The notes under the pieces: generated by a model
What the model was told of the DNA's origin: nothing
Databases searched by the model: none
Seen by the model: only the letters and a program-made list of their open reading frames with translations
Origin: Tetrahymena elliotti 4EA
Taxonomy: Eukaryota > Ciliophora > Oligohymenophorea > Hymenostomatida > Tetrahymenidae
Assembly (NCBI GenBank): GCA_000231825.2
Contig: JH720313.1
Location: forward strand, 62,001 to 126,000
Direction: 5' to 3'
DNA: 64,000 nucleotides
Shown here: piece after piece, positions 38,972 through 52,050 of the stretch
How the letters are laid out: each line of letters starts with the position of its first letter
Position numbering within the stretch: the first letter of the stretch is position 1
Position numbers and translations under genes: made by a program

Positions 38972-40007
38972 TATCATTAATTATTTACAATAAAATATTG
39001 TTTAAGTAAATTTATTTTGTTTTAATTTAACTAAAATCTAGTACTTTGAATATAATACCATTACAACCTATCTGTTTATATCTAATTAAATTCTATTCTA
39101 AAAATAAAATAAACTGTAATCAAAATCTTTAGTTCATTCAAATATGAATTCAATAAAACGTAAGCACAGTAAAAATTAAATAAAATAAACTTAATTTGTT
39201 TAAAAGCTAAAATAGAAAATAACAAAAAAGAACATTTCCTTTATTTTTAAAGGGATATAAATATAATAAAAATAAAGAATAATTAATAACAATAAAAATC
39301 AAAAGATTATTTGATAAAAGATTTTATTGAGATTATAAAATCGTTGATTATTTTATAAAGTTATGAATCAAGCTAGTCTTAAAAAAAAGTTTACTTTTTA
39401 ATAAGAAAAAGAAAATTTAATTTTCTTAAAATTTAAAAAAAAAATCTTTTATCTATTAACTCATTAAATTTCAATTCATATGCTAAATATGAAAAAAATT
39501 GAAAATATTAATTTGAATAAATTTATTGAAAAAAAAATCACTAATAAACTATTAATAGAGAGACTTCATATTAAATAATTTTTAAAAAGAATGCTCATGA
39601 TTAAGATTCAGAGTCTTTTAGATTAATTGAAAATTTAAAATAAAATTTGAGATATGATTTATTTGTAAAATAAAAATTTAAATTAGAGAATTTTATTTAA
39701 GCTAATTATTTGATCAAACATCTTTCAAAAAATAAATTTTTATTGTTTTTAAAAAATCAACTTACATACTAAAGATTGATACATTTTAAATTGTATTTTT
39801 AAGTAACTTTGTTTTCTAAGAAATGGAAAAAAACAAAAATAGAGAAAATTATTTTTAATTAAATTGAATTACAAAAAGATACTCACCTAAACATTTAATA
39901 CAAATCTTAAGAATTTAATAATCAGTGAATTCAATTTATTTATTTATTATATTATCAAATTAAAATTTTTTTTAATTGTTTTCATGAAGAAACTTGTTTT
40001 TTTAATT
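38972..40007. other. Convergent A+T-rich spacer
   Basis: About 1 kb between two converging genes; should contain both terminators. No coding or RNA feature seen. Confidence 0.55.
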
Positions 40008-43000
40008 TCAAAGAAGTTTTTCCACTCTTGATTTAAATCTTCCTAAAGATCCAGAAAGCAAGGAACTAGAGCCTTCTTATTAGCAGAAATTTTCTTCAAT
40101 TTCATAGTTGCTCTCTTCTTCTGAGCTATCATTAAAATTTGTTTGTTTAACTTAAATACCAGTAGATTTTCTTGCAGCTACTACACGAGGTTGGTTTAGC
40201 TACAATTTGAGAGATCTAGATTGTATAGGATAAATAAGAGGAGCAGTTTATACATGTTAAGTATATTCAACTACATCATCTTCAATCATCTCAACACTTT
40301 GATTTTTCTTTCCATTTGCATGTTTTTCAAAAGATCTCATTGAACTATTTAATAGCTTATTTTAGCAGCTCTAGTCACTTTCTGAGTCATTTCCAACTTC
40401 AGGAATGACCTCAAGTTTTGATTTTGTAGAGTGATTTTCAAAAATTTCTTTCGCATGCTAGTGTTAGTGCTCATGTAAGTGACGATGATCAGTAACAATT
40501 GGTTCAAATAGGTCATCCCCTTCTTTGCATTTAAGTTCCTCAACTTCAGAGATCTTGTCATCTTTTATATTCTAAAATTTGATTTAGGAAATATGAGAAT
40601 TCATTTTATCAGCAATTTCCTATATTTCATCATCATCATTTTCCTCTTCTTCATCATCTTAATAAGTATCAAGGTCAATTTAAATAACTTTCTTTTCTTT
40701 CACTTCAATATCTTATTCATTTTGTTGGTTTTATTTCTTTTCAGGAGGTTATAGAGCTTCATCGGTATTAACAGTCAACTTTTCCATCATTTTTTCAGTT
40801 GAAGAAGTCTTCTCAATACTGATATTTTTCTTTTTTTAGTTATTTTCTGTCTCAAATAACTCATTTTCTTTTTCATTTAGTTCTTCAATTTACATTTCTT
40901 CAATGACTGGATTTTCTGAGACTACTTATTACTAAACTTGATTATTTTCTTTTTTATCTACAGGTTCATCATCTTCCAATGAAATACAGTTAGAATTTTT
41001 CTATTCATTTTGTAGTAGAGAGTCTTGGTTATTAGGATCAACTTGATTTTCTTTCTAAAGAATTTATTCTTAATTTTTAGAATGTTAAGCAGTTTCTGAA
41101 GATTCTTACTCAATTTCTGTGTTTGTCTTATCTTCTTAATTAACTTCTTCAACAATTTAAACATCATCCTTTTAATTATCAACTGGTTAAACAATATCTG
41201 TAGACTATTAAATTTGCAAGCTTTGTTATTCTTCAAATGAAATATCTTAAGGTAATTCTTAAACCTACTCTTTTAATATCTAAGAGTAGCTTTTGTCTTA
41301 ATAATCATCTTCTGGTTTATATTCTTATTCTTCTTCTTAAGGCTTTTGTTCTGAAACTTGTTTTACCTACTCCTATTAGTTTTCAAAAACAAATTCGTCT
41401 TATTCATTTTGTTATTTCGAGTTCAATTTTTCATCACACTAAAAACAAGAAGGAGTTATTTCTTCTAATTATTGTTAAGAGCTTAACTAACTTTTTGTTT
41501 CTTTATTTTCTAAATTCTATAGAATTAATGCAACAGTAGGTTTAGCTTTTCCTGCTTCTCCATTTTTATTATTATCTTCAGTTTCTCGATTTACCTTAAT
41601 TACATAGGAATTACTATCTTAAAATTATTTCTTTTAAATCAGCTCTTTTTCTTATTGAGATTTCTCAAGCTTATACTTTTAAAAGTCCCCAAATTGATTT
41701 TCTAAGAATGAGAGGTATATTTCAGGAGCAAATTTCTTGATTTCGCATAGTCTTTAAATAATAAAAACATTTTTATAAATATAAATAAAAAAAAATGATT
41801 AAAAGATACTTGTAGACAGAGCTCTTAGGTTTAATTCTAATGCTATCAATTTATTTAGACTAAATATTTTTCCATTCAACCAAGTACTAGTCATTATCAT
41901 AATCATGCATTTGCATACTTAAAGCTTAGTACCCCTTTTCAAATGAGCCTTAAATTTCTTCATGTTAATTTTCTTCAAATAATTTATTAAAACTATCTAC
42001 TTTAATAGGAGAACAAGCTTAGTTAGATAAGGTCTTAGCTTTAACTTGAATCTCAGGTTGTGGTAGTTGCAATTTATTCTATTTAACAGGAGAGGAAGTT
42101 GAGCATTATTGTTATTAAATTATGCTCTTTTTAAGAACTAGCTTCTTTGTCTACTTGAAATTATTTGAACTTAAATCCTAGTCAAATTAACTTTCATATT
42201 ATTTAGTTTCCAAATCAGAATTTAATAAGTCATCTTCAAGATTCTATTTTTTGTACTAAATTTATGAAAAGATTCTTTTTTCATTTAACTTAGCATTTGA
42301 TTCATAAACTTGTGATTTAGGCTTAGCTTAATTTTCAAGATAATTATAGCAATTATTTTTTTCAAATACTTATGATTTAGGCTTAGCTTCTTCAAGATAA
42401 TTAAATCCATTCTTTTTCTCATATATTTAGGATTTTGTTCTGATTTCATGTTCAAGATAATTTGAATTCCTGTTACTTGGATTACAATTTGTTATTTAGC
42501 TATTACCTCTAGTTTTTCTGTAATCTTAATAATTCTAATCAGAAAAATCATCATCATTTATGATTTATTAGAAATTTTCATTTTATTAAGCCTTAAAATA
42601 CTTTTTCAGAATTTAATCTTCATCAGAATCTAGGCTATCAGAGTACTTAGAGTTTGAATGTTGCTTTTGTTCACTTTAGATGAGTTTATTCTAGGCTTTG
42701 GGTTACAAATGGAATGGTTTTATTTTAGGAGCTTTTTATTTTTGTAATTACTTAAGCTGATCCTCATTCTATTCTTAATAGGTCTTTTAGGGTTAGCTCT
42801 TTAATTACACTTATTATTTTTACTAAGGTTTCTTATCATATTTTAAGAACATTTAACTAAATTCTTTCATTTCTAAATCGGACTCAAAGCTGTCATTAAT
42901 GAGTTCATTTTATAATGTAAATTAATCGCTTTAGTTAGTATCATATCTCTTAAAGTTTTAATTGAGCTTATTTTCTTTAAGAGTGTTATTCTCTTCTTTC

Positions 43001-43026
43001 TTTTAAATCTTGATTATTTTTTTCAT
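40008..43026 (-). CDS. Acidic Glu/Gln/Asn-rich orphan protein (986 aa)
   Basis: Two exons with one 58-nt intron (41752-41809), giving a frame of 986 residues from MKKIIKIQKKEENNTLKE to SLGRFKSRVEKLL-TGA. It is low complexity throughout: the N-terminal half is Lys/Gln-rich, the C-terminal half very acidic (for example DDEEENDDDEIQEI). A His-rich HRHLHEHQHQH stretch lies near 40470. At about 42300-42480 a short unit recurs three times (NYLE, then about 4-8 residues, KPKSQVYE or a variant), with a fourth KPKSSVYK just before the intron. Such repeats can be protein-binding linear motifs. No membrane segment or known domain. The standard-code ORFs at 40349, 40958 and 41237 are out-of-frame shadows. 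Confidence 0.72.
42290..42480 (-). repeat. Short coding repeat, NYLE...KPKSQVYE units
   Basis: Three adjacent imperfect copies, each about 60 nt, within the acidic orphan: units reading NYLEHEIRTKSQIYE, NYLEEAKPKSQVFE and NYLENQAKPKSQVYE. Divergence between copies is at both the DNA and protein level, so the repeat is not very recent. Confidence 0.7.
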
Positions 43027-43792
43027 TTTTGCAATTTTTCTACCAAAACAAAATTAAATTTAAAATCTTTTAATTTATAATTTTATTGAATCTTCTCAGT
43101 TTAATTTAAAGCAATTTTTACAAATTTTTAGAATATTTTATAAGAGTTAACCCTCTAAAAAATTGACTAAAACTTAAAATTTTTAAAATACAAAATAAAT
43201 TTCTTTTAATTTAATTTTTGAAAACATTAATTTAAAGATAATTTAAAAAATTAATTTTGATTGAAAATGTCTAAAAACTTTTAAAAAAAACAGATAGTCT
43301 TTCAAAGAATATTTGAAAGTCAAATAAAAAATTTAGAATGAACAAATTTTGAAGAAATAAAAACAGAAATTTATAATTTTCTTACATTGTTTTATATATA
43401 GCTACATAAATTATAATATTTTGAAATTTATTAGTTAGAAAATATGTAAGTGATTCACACAATAAAATGGGATTAAATATTGGATTAAAGGTAGGAAAGT
43501 CAAAGTTGATTCAAAAAATGACAGCATTCAAGCAAAAAAATCATAAATTACAAAATTATTTTGATTTACAAAATCTTATTCTTGCTGAAATATCTATCTA
43601 AATTACTATATGATTCTTGTTACTTGAAAAAATGAAAGTAAATTTATGATATTTCAACCTAAAAGAAGATAATAATAAGAAGAAAGATTATAATAATAAT
43701 ATAGCAAAACAAAAATATATTCCTGACCAGAAAAAAAAAATAAAGAAAAGAAGTCCAAGTTAACAACTTAAAAAAAATAATAAAAAGTCAAA
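43027..43792. other. Divergent intergenic region
   Basis: About 770 bp between the acidic orphan (minus) and Cys-rich protein B (plus), A+T-rich; expected to hold both promoters. Nothing else recognised. Confidence 0.5.
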
Positions 43793-44389
43793 ATGAACAT
43801 AAAAGCTTGTCTTTTGATAGTTTTAGCTAGCTTATTTACTGAGCAAGTATTAGGTGATTACATAGAACTCCATGAATGTATTCAAAAAAGTTGCTTTTCC
43901 CTCTACACATACTGCTAAAATGAGCCTAAATGCAAGAAATCATATTAATTGGTTAATTTATGCTCTTAAGTTAATCCTGAGTCAGTAGATGACTGTGTTG
44001 GTAACATTCACAACTATCTTCATATTAGTCTTCAATAATGTCTCTAGGATAATTGTGGTTATACCTCTTATTATAAAACATGTGGTATTACTAACTCTAA
44101 AATTAGAAATTGCATTGATGTTCCTTAATCAGATTGCTACTAAAACTAAGGTGGTAAATAATTCATGGCAGATGTAGATAAATGCAGTGCCTAAACTTAC
44201 ATACAAGATTGTGGTAACATTCCTGCTAAATACACTGAATATATTAATAGATGTAAGTAATTAAATTTATTGTCTTGCTACTAGAGCAGTCTCAGTAATG
44301 CCTCTGAAACAATCCAAAAGTTATTCAAGTGCTCATCTCAAATATTAAAGTTATTTTTAGCAATTTTGATGGTAGCAATTTTACTTTGA
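43793..44389 (+). CDS. Cys-rich secreted or GPI-anchored protein B (198 aa)
   Basis: Intronless. Signal peptide MNIKACLLIVLASLFTEQVLG, then a mature region with about 20 cysteines (HECIQKSCFSLYTYCQNEPK, CLQDNCGYTSYYKTC, SDCYQNQGG), and a terminal hydrophobic stretch (LKLFLAILMVAILL) before TGA. It shares with the 35991-36629 protein the NCGY element, the alternating short and long Cys spacings, the CSS near the end and the hydrophobic C-terminus, so the two are likely distant paralogues. Surface protein of unknown function. ORF 43989-44177 is an out-of-frame shadow. Confidence 0.8.
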
Positions 44390-45023
44390 TCCTTACCAAT
44401 AAAAATAAAATAATTGATTGCAGTCAGTGTAAATAAAATGTTTATTTTTATAATTTGAGTTTATTATGAAATATTTGGAATAAATTAACTAGTAGTTTAT
44501 TTAAAAATGTATTGGAAACGTTGTGACTAAAAACACGCATTAATCAAAATCAAAAATTTATGAAGTAAAATTTAATGATATTGATGATGCAAATTCAAAG
44601 AAAAATTTAATTTGATAATAATAATAATATTAACAATTTTTTAAAAAAGCTCATTTTAACAATTATCATAAATAAATTCATAAATTTGTCTTAACTTTTA
44701 TTTGTTATTTTTACATATTTTTTGTTGATTTTTTATTTGATATCTTCTAAAACTAAAATACTTTCCAACTTCAATAATTATTTTTAATCTACTAAAAAAC
44801 TATCTCTCTATCTTCAATTTTTTATAACCAATTTACTCATTTTATTTTCTATTTTTAAATTGATTTGTAAAAAAACTGAACATTTTTAAATAAATTTTGA
44901 TGGAATCTCTTTTATTATTTTAGTTTAGGACAATTTATAAAAACATATTTATTTACAATAAATGGATTGCTTTAAATTTTAACATTTTTAAATTAATTTT
45001 TATTTCTATTTCCAATTTGTTTT
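44390..45023. other. Convergent A+T-rich spacer
   Basis: About 630 bp between the Cys-rich gene (plus) and the end of the coiled-coil gene (minus). No feature beyond A+T-rich terminator sequence. Confidence 0.55.
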
Positions 45024-48000
45024 TCATTTGTTTGTATTTCTTACTATTTTCCCAGGACATTTTATTAATTTTGAGGCAGATGAATGACTACTTGAATCTC
45101 TTAGATTTTTTCTTTGAATAATTTTACTTAGCTCGTTTTGTAAAGAATCTACAGAGACATGATCGTTTTAGTGATTTTGATGAATGCCTGAGTGAGAAGG
45201 TTCCAAGCTTGAAAAATCATTTTAATTTTATGGGTAATTTTCATAGCTTGTCTAGAAATTCTGGAATAATTAATCTTTTTATTGATAATTTTAGGATTAA
45301 TTAATATTATTATTTTCAAATGAGTTTTGATTTCCTTGAGAATAAAACTTTTTTATAAGTGAAGATTAGTTTTTAATTAAAGGCCTAGATTCTTCAGTTG
45401 TAGTAATTTGAGAAGTTTGAAGCTATTAATATTACTGATTATATTATTAATTTTAAATCTGCTATTATTAATAATTAATAATTTATGCAGAAGTTGGAAG
45501 AGGAGGGATAAATTAATTATTTATTATACTATTTTGAAGTGGAGAGTTAAATTATTAGCATGATGAAAATTTATTCAGACTTTGCACACTTTATTGAAGA
45601 TTATTTTCAGTGTAGTTATTATTATTTTATGATTAGCTATTAATATTTTAATTTGAACTTGCCTAATACTTAAGTTATTATATTACATTTTCTTTTTCTT
45701 ATAGCTAGACTTTATATTTATTTTCCACCATATTCTCTTAATCCTTGAATTGATTTTCTATTTATTTAGTATACTCACTTAAAGCTAAAACTCTCTATGT
45801 CATTTTATTTAACTCTAATTAAAATGTTTCATTCTGCTTGATTAATTTTGAAACTTTATTTGCATCTTTTTGTGCCTTCATGCTAATTGAGTCTTCTCTT
45901 GATTTGAAAGATTGATTTTAATTATACCCAATAACATTTTAAGGAAAAATTTAATTGAATTTATCTAATAACTCCCTAATAGTGTATATAGCTTCTGTCT
46001 CAAAGCAATTTGTAGAGTTTTTTAAGCTATTTTTATCAATAATTTAATTTATTTATTCAAATAATTTGTCAGATTGTTGTTATTTCTTGGCCAAAAAAGA
46101 ATTTTTTAAGGTCATAGTTAACCACGATCCTTAAGTAAAACTATTGTCATATTTTATGGTTCCTTTTTTAATTTTAACAATAAATAATACAGAATATACT
46201 CCTTTTCTAAATAGCTTGATAGCTAAATTTTTCTTTGATTAAGAGGCATTGTTTAGATTAGTTTAATTGCTGATTTATTTCGTGGCAAATGGATTTAAAA
46301 CTTAATTTAGGGTATTAAAATACTCAAAGAATTTTTTGCATAAAGTAAAATCTTTAAGTCTTGTTTGTAATTTGCTGAATAAATTAAAAAATCCATGTAA
46401 AAATTGTTCTATGACTACTACATAAAATTTTATTTTTAATTCCATATTTTGGGCTTCCTACTCTAATTTATAGTAGTTTTAATTAATCTTTTCTGCCTCA
46501 AAATATTTTTAGGATATGTCAATGAATTCTTTTTCATTTTACTACTAAGAATGCTTTAGATATTCTATTTCTCCTTACAAAGACATAATCTATTCATCAC
46601 AATTATAAAGTTTGTTTTAAAATTCAACTTCATTTTATTCAAATAACTCCTTCATTCTCATTATTTTTTCCTCATACTCTTCTTTAACAGAAAACAAGGT
46701 GTTTTCTTGCTAAGCTTTATTTAATACTGTCATTTGTTACAATTGATCTATGTGGTCTTAAAGTTTTTCAATGTTTTAATTCAAATTATGTTACTGATTT
46801 TCTAAAACTGATACTTTTTTTTTATACATTCCAACCATTTATGCAAAGTAACCTATTCTAATTTTTAATTGATCTGAAGGACCTAAAAGCTCTAAATCAT
46901 TATATTATCTAGGTGTATCTTAATTAGTTTGATTCTAAGAAGAGTTATTTTCATTTTAATTTTAGAGTGATTTTTTTCTTTTAGTTAAAGGTTATTTTTT
47001 CTATATAGTCTTTGGAGGTTTTGTATTACTTTTACTTCTTTTTTATTCTTTTTTATTAAAAGTATCTAAGCTACCTAAATGATTACTTATGATAGCATTT
47101 TAGAATCCCCTTATACTTGCTCTACTTTGATTGGCAAAGTTGTTAGAAACTTAAGTATCTTAAGCAGATTTATTATGATTTTAGTTTAAAACCTCATTAT
47201 CTTCTTCTTCTTCTTCTTCTTATTCCTCAAGTTCTTAATCATCTTAATTTAAATATTGATTTGTCTTTGTAGAGTATTTACTACTACCTTCATTTTAGCG
47301 AAAAGATTTGTTATGATTGTGACTTACTGAAATTAAAGATGGTGATTGCTTTTTTATTTGAAGAAATGCTTGGTCTCCTTCAAATTCATCAAGTTTATCT
47401 TTAGCAAATTCTGTAATCTCTTAAATAACCAAATCAGAATCTCTCTACATTCTCCTATTGATTTACTCTAATTCAATCAGCTATTCTTTTAATTGTAAAT
47501 TATCATTAATAAGTTGTTCACTCTTTTTTTTAAGCTCTGATTAGAATTTCTTTGATTGTTACTAATCTCTTTGTAAAATATCAATATTTTCTTCTAAAGA
47601 GCTTTTAGTTTAGATTTATCTTGCTAAACTTACTCTAGTATCCTCAAGAGATCTCATAGATTCTTCAAATCTCATTTTAAGAGCACTGATATCAACTCTT
47701 AGCTATGAATTTTCTGAAGATAATTTTTGATTATCAGAAGTAAGTTTTTCAACTCTTTAAATTTGTTATTCCATTTCATTTATCTTTTCTTCTTTTGTAG
47801 CTAATTTTTTCTCAAGTTTTTCAATTTTTCCCTTGCTTTTTTCATTAGCTTATTCTAATTATTCTATGTGATTCCTCTTTTTTTCCAGCTCAATTCCTCT
47901 ATTTTCATTTTCACTCAGTAAAAGAGCCATCTATTCTCTACTCCCTATTGTACTTTGTTAGATACCTTTAAGTACACCCTATAAAAATAAATAATCTGAG

Positions 48001-48765
48001 TTAAAATTATATAAAATGAAAATTTACTTTGACTTGACTCACTTCACTAATAAGATTTTACTTTTCAATATCATATTTTTCAATAACTTATCTATACTAT
48101 GTAATATCTTGTTAGTATTATGCAATTTATTCATTTTATATTTAAATTCTTTACTAAAGCTAATGATTAAATTCCAAAAGAGATTCATTCTTTTCTTAAA
48201 AAGATAAAAGACGGATGTTGAAATCATCTTCATTAAATCTCAATTATTTCTGTATATCATAAAAATTTTATTCGATTTATACTTTTTCAGTTTCAAGCTC
48301 CTAAACCTTTTATGAAAAAATTGTAAATGATGAGTAGAAAAAGATATAATTTACTTGTTCTTTAAGAATATCCATTTAGTGGTCTTTCATTTATATATCA
48401 TTTGTAAGAAGTTTGATTTTGGTTAATTGTTCTTTCAAAAGTCCCACTGTTTCATTATTCCCATATTAAGTTTACTAAGTAGTTTATAAATTGAAAGATA
48501 TGTTATCATTTGTCAAAAATGATTTATCTGTTATTGATTTAATTGTCAGTGTTCTTTAATCTTTTGGAGGAGAGATTTGTGTATTTGAAAAGTTTTAATT
48601 TTAATCTATTATTTTCTCGTTTTGTGAATTAGATATGCCGTTAACACTAGTATTATGTAGTATTGACAAATCACCATTTTAAGTTGACTAATTGGTTTGT
48701 TTTGTCAATAATCCTTTAATACTAGAGTTTTTAGCTATTATTTTTTCTAGCTGTTCAAAATTCAT
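45024..48765 (-). CDS. Long coiled-coil protein (1209 aa)
   Basis: Three exons; introns of 48 nt (near 48308-48355) and 64 nt (near 47980-48045) leave 3630 nt, exactly 1210 codons, which supports the model. It starts MNFEQLEKIIAKNSSIKG. Long coiled coils follow: VIEKYDIEKQNLISEG, IELEKKRNHIEQLEQANEKS, LRVDISALKMRFEESMRSLE, then a central Glu-rich linker with a LEEQEEEEEDNE tract, more coiled coil (HNLNQNIEKLQDHIDQLQQM, EEYEEKIMRMKELFEQNE) and an Asn/Gln-rich C-terminus ending CPGKIVRNTNK-TGA. Coiled-coil proteins of this build are common at basal bodies and cytoskeletal structures. Divergent pairing with NEDD1 makes that attractive here but does not prove it. A plus-strand frame at 44900-45748 is antisense to its end and was rejected. 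Confidence 0.78.
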
Positions 48766-49413
48766 AATTCTTTTGTATCAAGCTTCTTTAATTCCTAGCT
48801 ACTCTTAATTTAAAAACACTAAATGTATAATATATCTCCTTATTAAAATATTTTATATATCTATGTTACTAGCCAATTTTCTAAATAACTACTTATGATA
48901 CTCCTTCCTATTAGATATATTTGAAATTAATTAAACAGCTTTAATTTATAATTCAAATAAGAAATACCTCAAAAAATATTATTGTTATTAATAATAATTA
49001 TTTACAATTTAATGTTTGCAAATCTTTAATAAGATTAAATATACCTTAATAAATCAAATCAAATTATTGATTGTTTTTTAAATTTTCAAAATAAATAAAA
49101 TTTTATGTGTCCTGCTTATTTATATTTCTACCAAACCTTTTTCAAAATAATTAATTAATACTTACATGCTAATTAATAATAGCTCGGTACACTCAATATT
49201 AAAATATTTAATGAACGAACATAACAAATTTAAATTAATAGCTAATTAATTTAATTCGCAATCTTATTATTTAATAAATTTCACAACTAAGTAAAATAAT
49301 TAGTAAGTTTAGCAAGATAATAAGCATCTTACAACGCTTTATAATAATAAGCATATTAATAGGTACTTTAGAAATATTGTAAATTTAGGGATTCTCTTTT
49401 CAAATAATCATTA
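48766..49413. promoter_or_regulatory. Shared upstream region of coiled-coil gene and NEDD1
   Basis: About 650 bp separate the two divergent starts, so both promoters lie here and may be bidirectional. Apart from A/T runs there is a patch near 49290-49400 with several AATAATAAGCAT-like words (two close copies), which could be regulatory or chance. Confidence 0.4.
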
Positions 49414-52050
49414 ATGTCTGAAGAATCGAAGCCAATAATTGCATCATGTAGTAATATTGTACTTACTCATGATTTATAAAATTCATATCCTCTACTGAGT
49501 AAAAGACCTCATGAAGGAAATGTGAATTGCGTTGTATGGAATCACAATAGTAAATAATTTAAATTTGACTTTTTTAAAAGCTCTTTGATTTTTAATTTAC
49601 ATCCATCTTTAAATAAACCCAAATATTACAATCATTTATTTATAATATAAATGTGGAATAATAGATTAGCAATTATTTATAAATATGAAATAAAAAACCT
49701 TTGGTTTGAATACATAAATTTTATTATTATTTAAAAAGACCTGGTATTAGCAAGTTGTGGTAATGATGGAAAAATAGTACTTTCTAACTCAAGAAAATAA
49801 GGAAATTTGATATAGTTTGATGACGATATTTAAAATAGCTCACCATTAACTTCAATATAGTTTACTTCAACTTCCACTAAATTAGCAAGTGGAGGAAGCA
49901 ATGGAAGAGTTAAAATTTATGATTTGAAAAATTAGTGTATAGCCAAAACATATTCGAATCACTTTGGAGGAGTTACATGTGTTGATTGGCATTAAAATGA
50001 TTATATTTTAGCAAGTAGCAGCTAGGTTGGAGATATTTTTCTATATAATACTGAGAATGATTAGTAAGTAGCTACATTTAGCGAAAATAATTCTGTATAA
50101 TAAATTAAATTCTCTCCATTAAGAAATAATTACTTGGCTTCTTGCTGTGGAGATGGTAGAGTCAGCTTTTGGGATGTAAATAATAAATAGCAATTAGCTG
50201 TATTTTAAAATCACTCAAGCAAAGTTACCTCAGTGACTTTCTCACCACATAACAGTGTATTAGCAACTTCAGCATCTCTTGATGCTACAATAAATTTGTA
50301 TGATGTAAATGAAAAAAAAGTTGTAAAAAAGCTATCATGTGAATCACCTATTACTTCATTAGCTTTTCATAATGATGGATTTACTCTAATAGCAGGTACT
50401 TTATATGGAGAGTTAAAGGTTTATGATCTTAAATATTTACCCAAGCCTAAGCTATTGCTTGAAGGACACACAAAAAATTAAGCAGTTAACTTTATCAGTA
50501 TAATAAAAAACAATGAGTCAAGATCTTAAGTTAACTCAGGTGCTACTAGTTCATAGAGTTCTAAAAGTAGTAGTAACTTAAAAGATGTATAGCAAAGTAA
50601 ATTCTCTTAAAATATAAACTAGATTAATAACTAAGATTAATAAAATTAAGCGATCAAATTAAATGGTAATTAATATTCAATGATCCTTATCTTCTGATTT
50701 TAAATTATTTTAATTCATAAAAATAATAGATACCATTTCGTCTTAAAAATCTAAAACTTCTGATACATCTTCTATGATTCCACCCAAATTTAAGTAAAAA
50801 CAGATTCTATTTATAAGATAAAAAAACAAAATCATTTCTTTTAAATTAAATCTAAAATTTAAATTTTATTTGCATCAATGAGATTAGTGATTTTAATCAG
50901 TTATTTCTTTATTTAAACACTGAATAAATGAATAATATTTTAATAATAGTTAAAATAATAATTTTGGAGGTTACTCAGACAGAGAATAAAAACCAATTAC
51001 CAACAACTATAATGTTACATCTCCTTCAATAAATAACTCAAATCAAAAATAATAGAATGGTACTTAGTATGCATAAACAACAAATTAAAATATAAATACT
51101 AAAGATAGTGGGATAAAACAAAATTCACCAGCTCCACTTTAAAAATAGTCTTAAATTTTAACAAATGCAAATACATCAGTAAATAATAGCAATTTATAGA
51201 ATATCTAAAGTGGGAAAAGCTCTTAAATCATCTAAAATAACTAAGATAATTTAAACTAAATAGGAGCTAACTCATAGTTAGTAAGAAAATCAAGCGCTAA
51301 TTATTAAGAAGAAGATAGTAAAGGATAAAATGGACTCTCTAAAAATTACAGCAGCAAACATATTTATAACTAGAATTCTATGGTTTTGAGCTCCACAAAA
51401 TAATCAACTTTAATATAATAAAATTAATCTTCTTCTACAAAATTATAATCTCCAGGGGCAGAAGATTACTCTGAAATGAAAAGATCTGGATTAACTAATG
51501 TTCAGCCTTATGAACTTCCTCCTAAAGCATCTACAATGTAAACAATTTATATTTAATAAAATATTTTAAACATGCATTTAATAGAATTGAGAGAACAAAT
51601 GGAAAAAGTTTAACACAAATACAGTAATAACCTTTTTCACAAACTCAATTAGGAGATGATTTTACAAGCAAATAAAAATAATATATTAAAAATATGATGG
51701 AGGACTATTTTTTGGATATGAAATTTAGCTTTTCAGAATAATTTTAAAATCTTCATATTGAGATAATTCGTTAATTCCAAATTTAATAAGTAAATCAATT
51801 TTTTTATTTAAATTTATTTCTTTTTCATTATTTCATTTTAAAATATTTTACTCAAAAAAACAATATAAAAATTTAATTTTTTTATTATTTTTGATTTGTA
51901 AATCAAAATTCATCACCTTATTTTTTCAATTTTAAATAGAATGAATTAACTGCCTTGCTTGAGTAATATGTAAATAAAAACAAAATCCTTGAGGAAAAAA
52001 TGTAATAGCTGTAGTTAGAGAATGAAAGATTAAAAAAATCAACATATTGA
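49414..52050 (+). CDS. NEDD1: NEDD1 homologue (gamma-tubulin ring complex recruiter)
   Basis: WD40 protein that brings the gamma-tubulin ring complex to centrosomes or basal bodies. The six-exon model (introns at 49550-49738, 50666-50729, 50794-50949, 51538-51584, 51790-51939) gives 2031 coding nt, 676 residues, in frame. The N-terminal half is a WD40 propeller: VNCVVWNHN, LVLASCGNDGKIVLSN, LASGGSNGRVKIYDL, GGVTCVDWHQNDYILASSS, LASCCGDGRVSFWDV, LATSASLDATINLYDV and ITSLAFHNDGFTLIAG. A disordered Asn/Gln/Ser linker follows. The short C-terminal helix domain, FTSKQKQYIKNMMEDYF, QNLHIEIIRQFQIQ and NELTALLEQY, matches the NEDD1 C-terminus that binds gamma-tubulin complexes, which makes the call specific. 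Stop TGA 52048-52050. Confidence 0.88.

Noticed and set aside
41237..41539. 100-aa plus-strand ORF
   Set aside because: Antisense to the acidic orphan, whose frame runs through without TGA on the minus strand.
44900..45748. 282-codon plus-strand ORF as a gene
   Set aside because: The minus strand over the same bases is the better coding frame: it continues the coiled-coil gene in phase, is Asn/Gln/Ser-rich like its neighbours, and the total exon length is a multiple of three.
48016..48233. Overlapping 63- and 64-aa ORFs on both strands
   Set aside because: The coding signal is the coiled-coil gene on the minus strand in a different frame; both ORFs are shadows that also cover its second intron.
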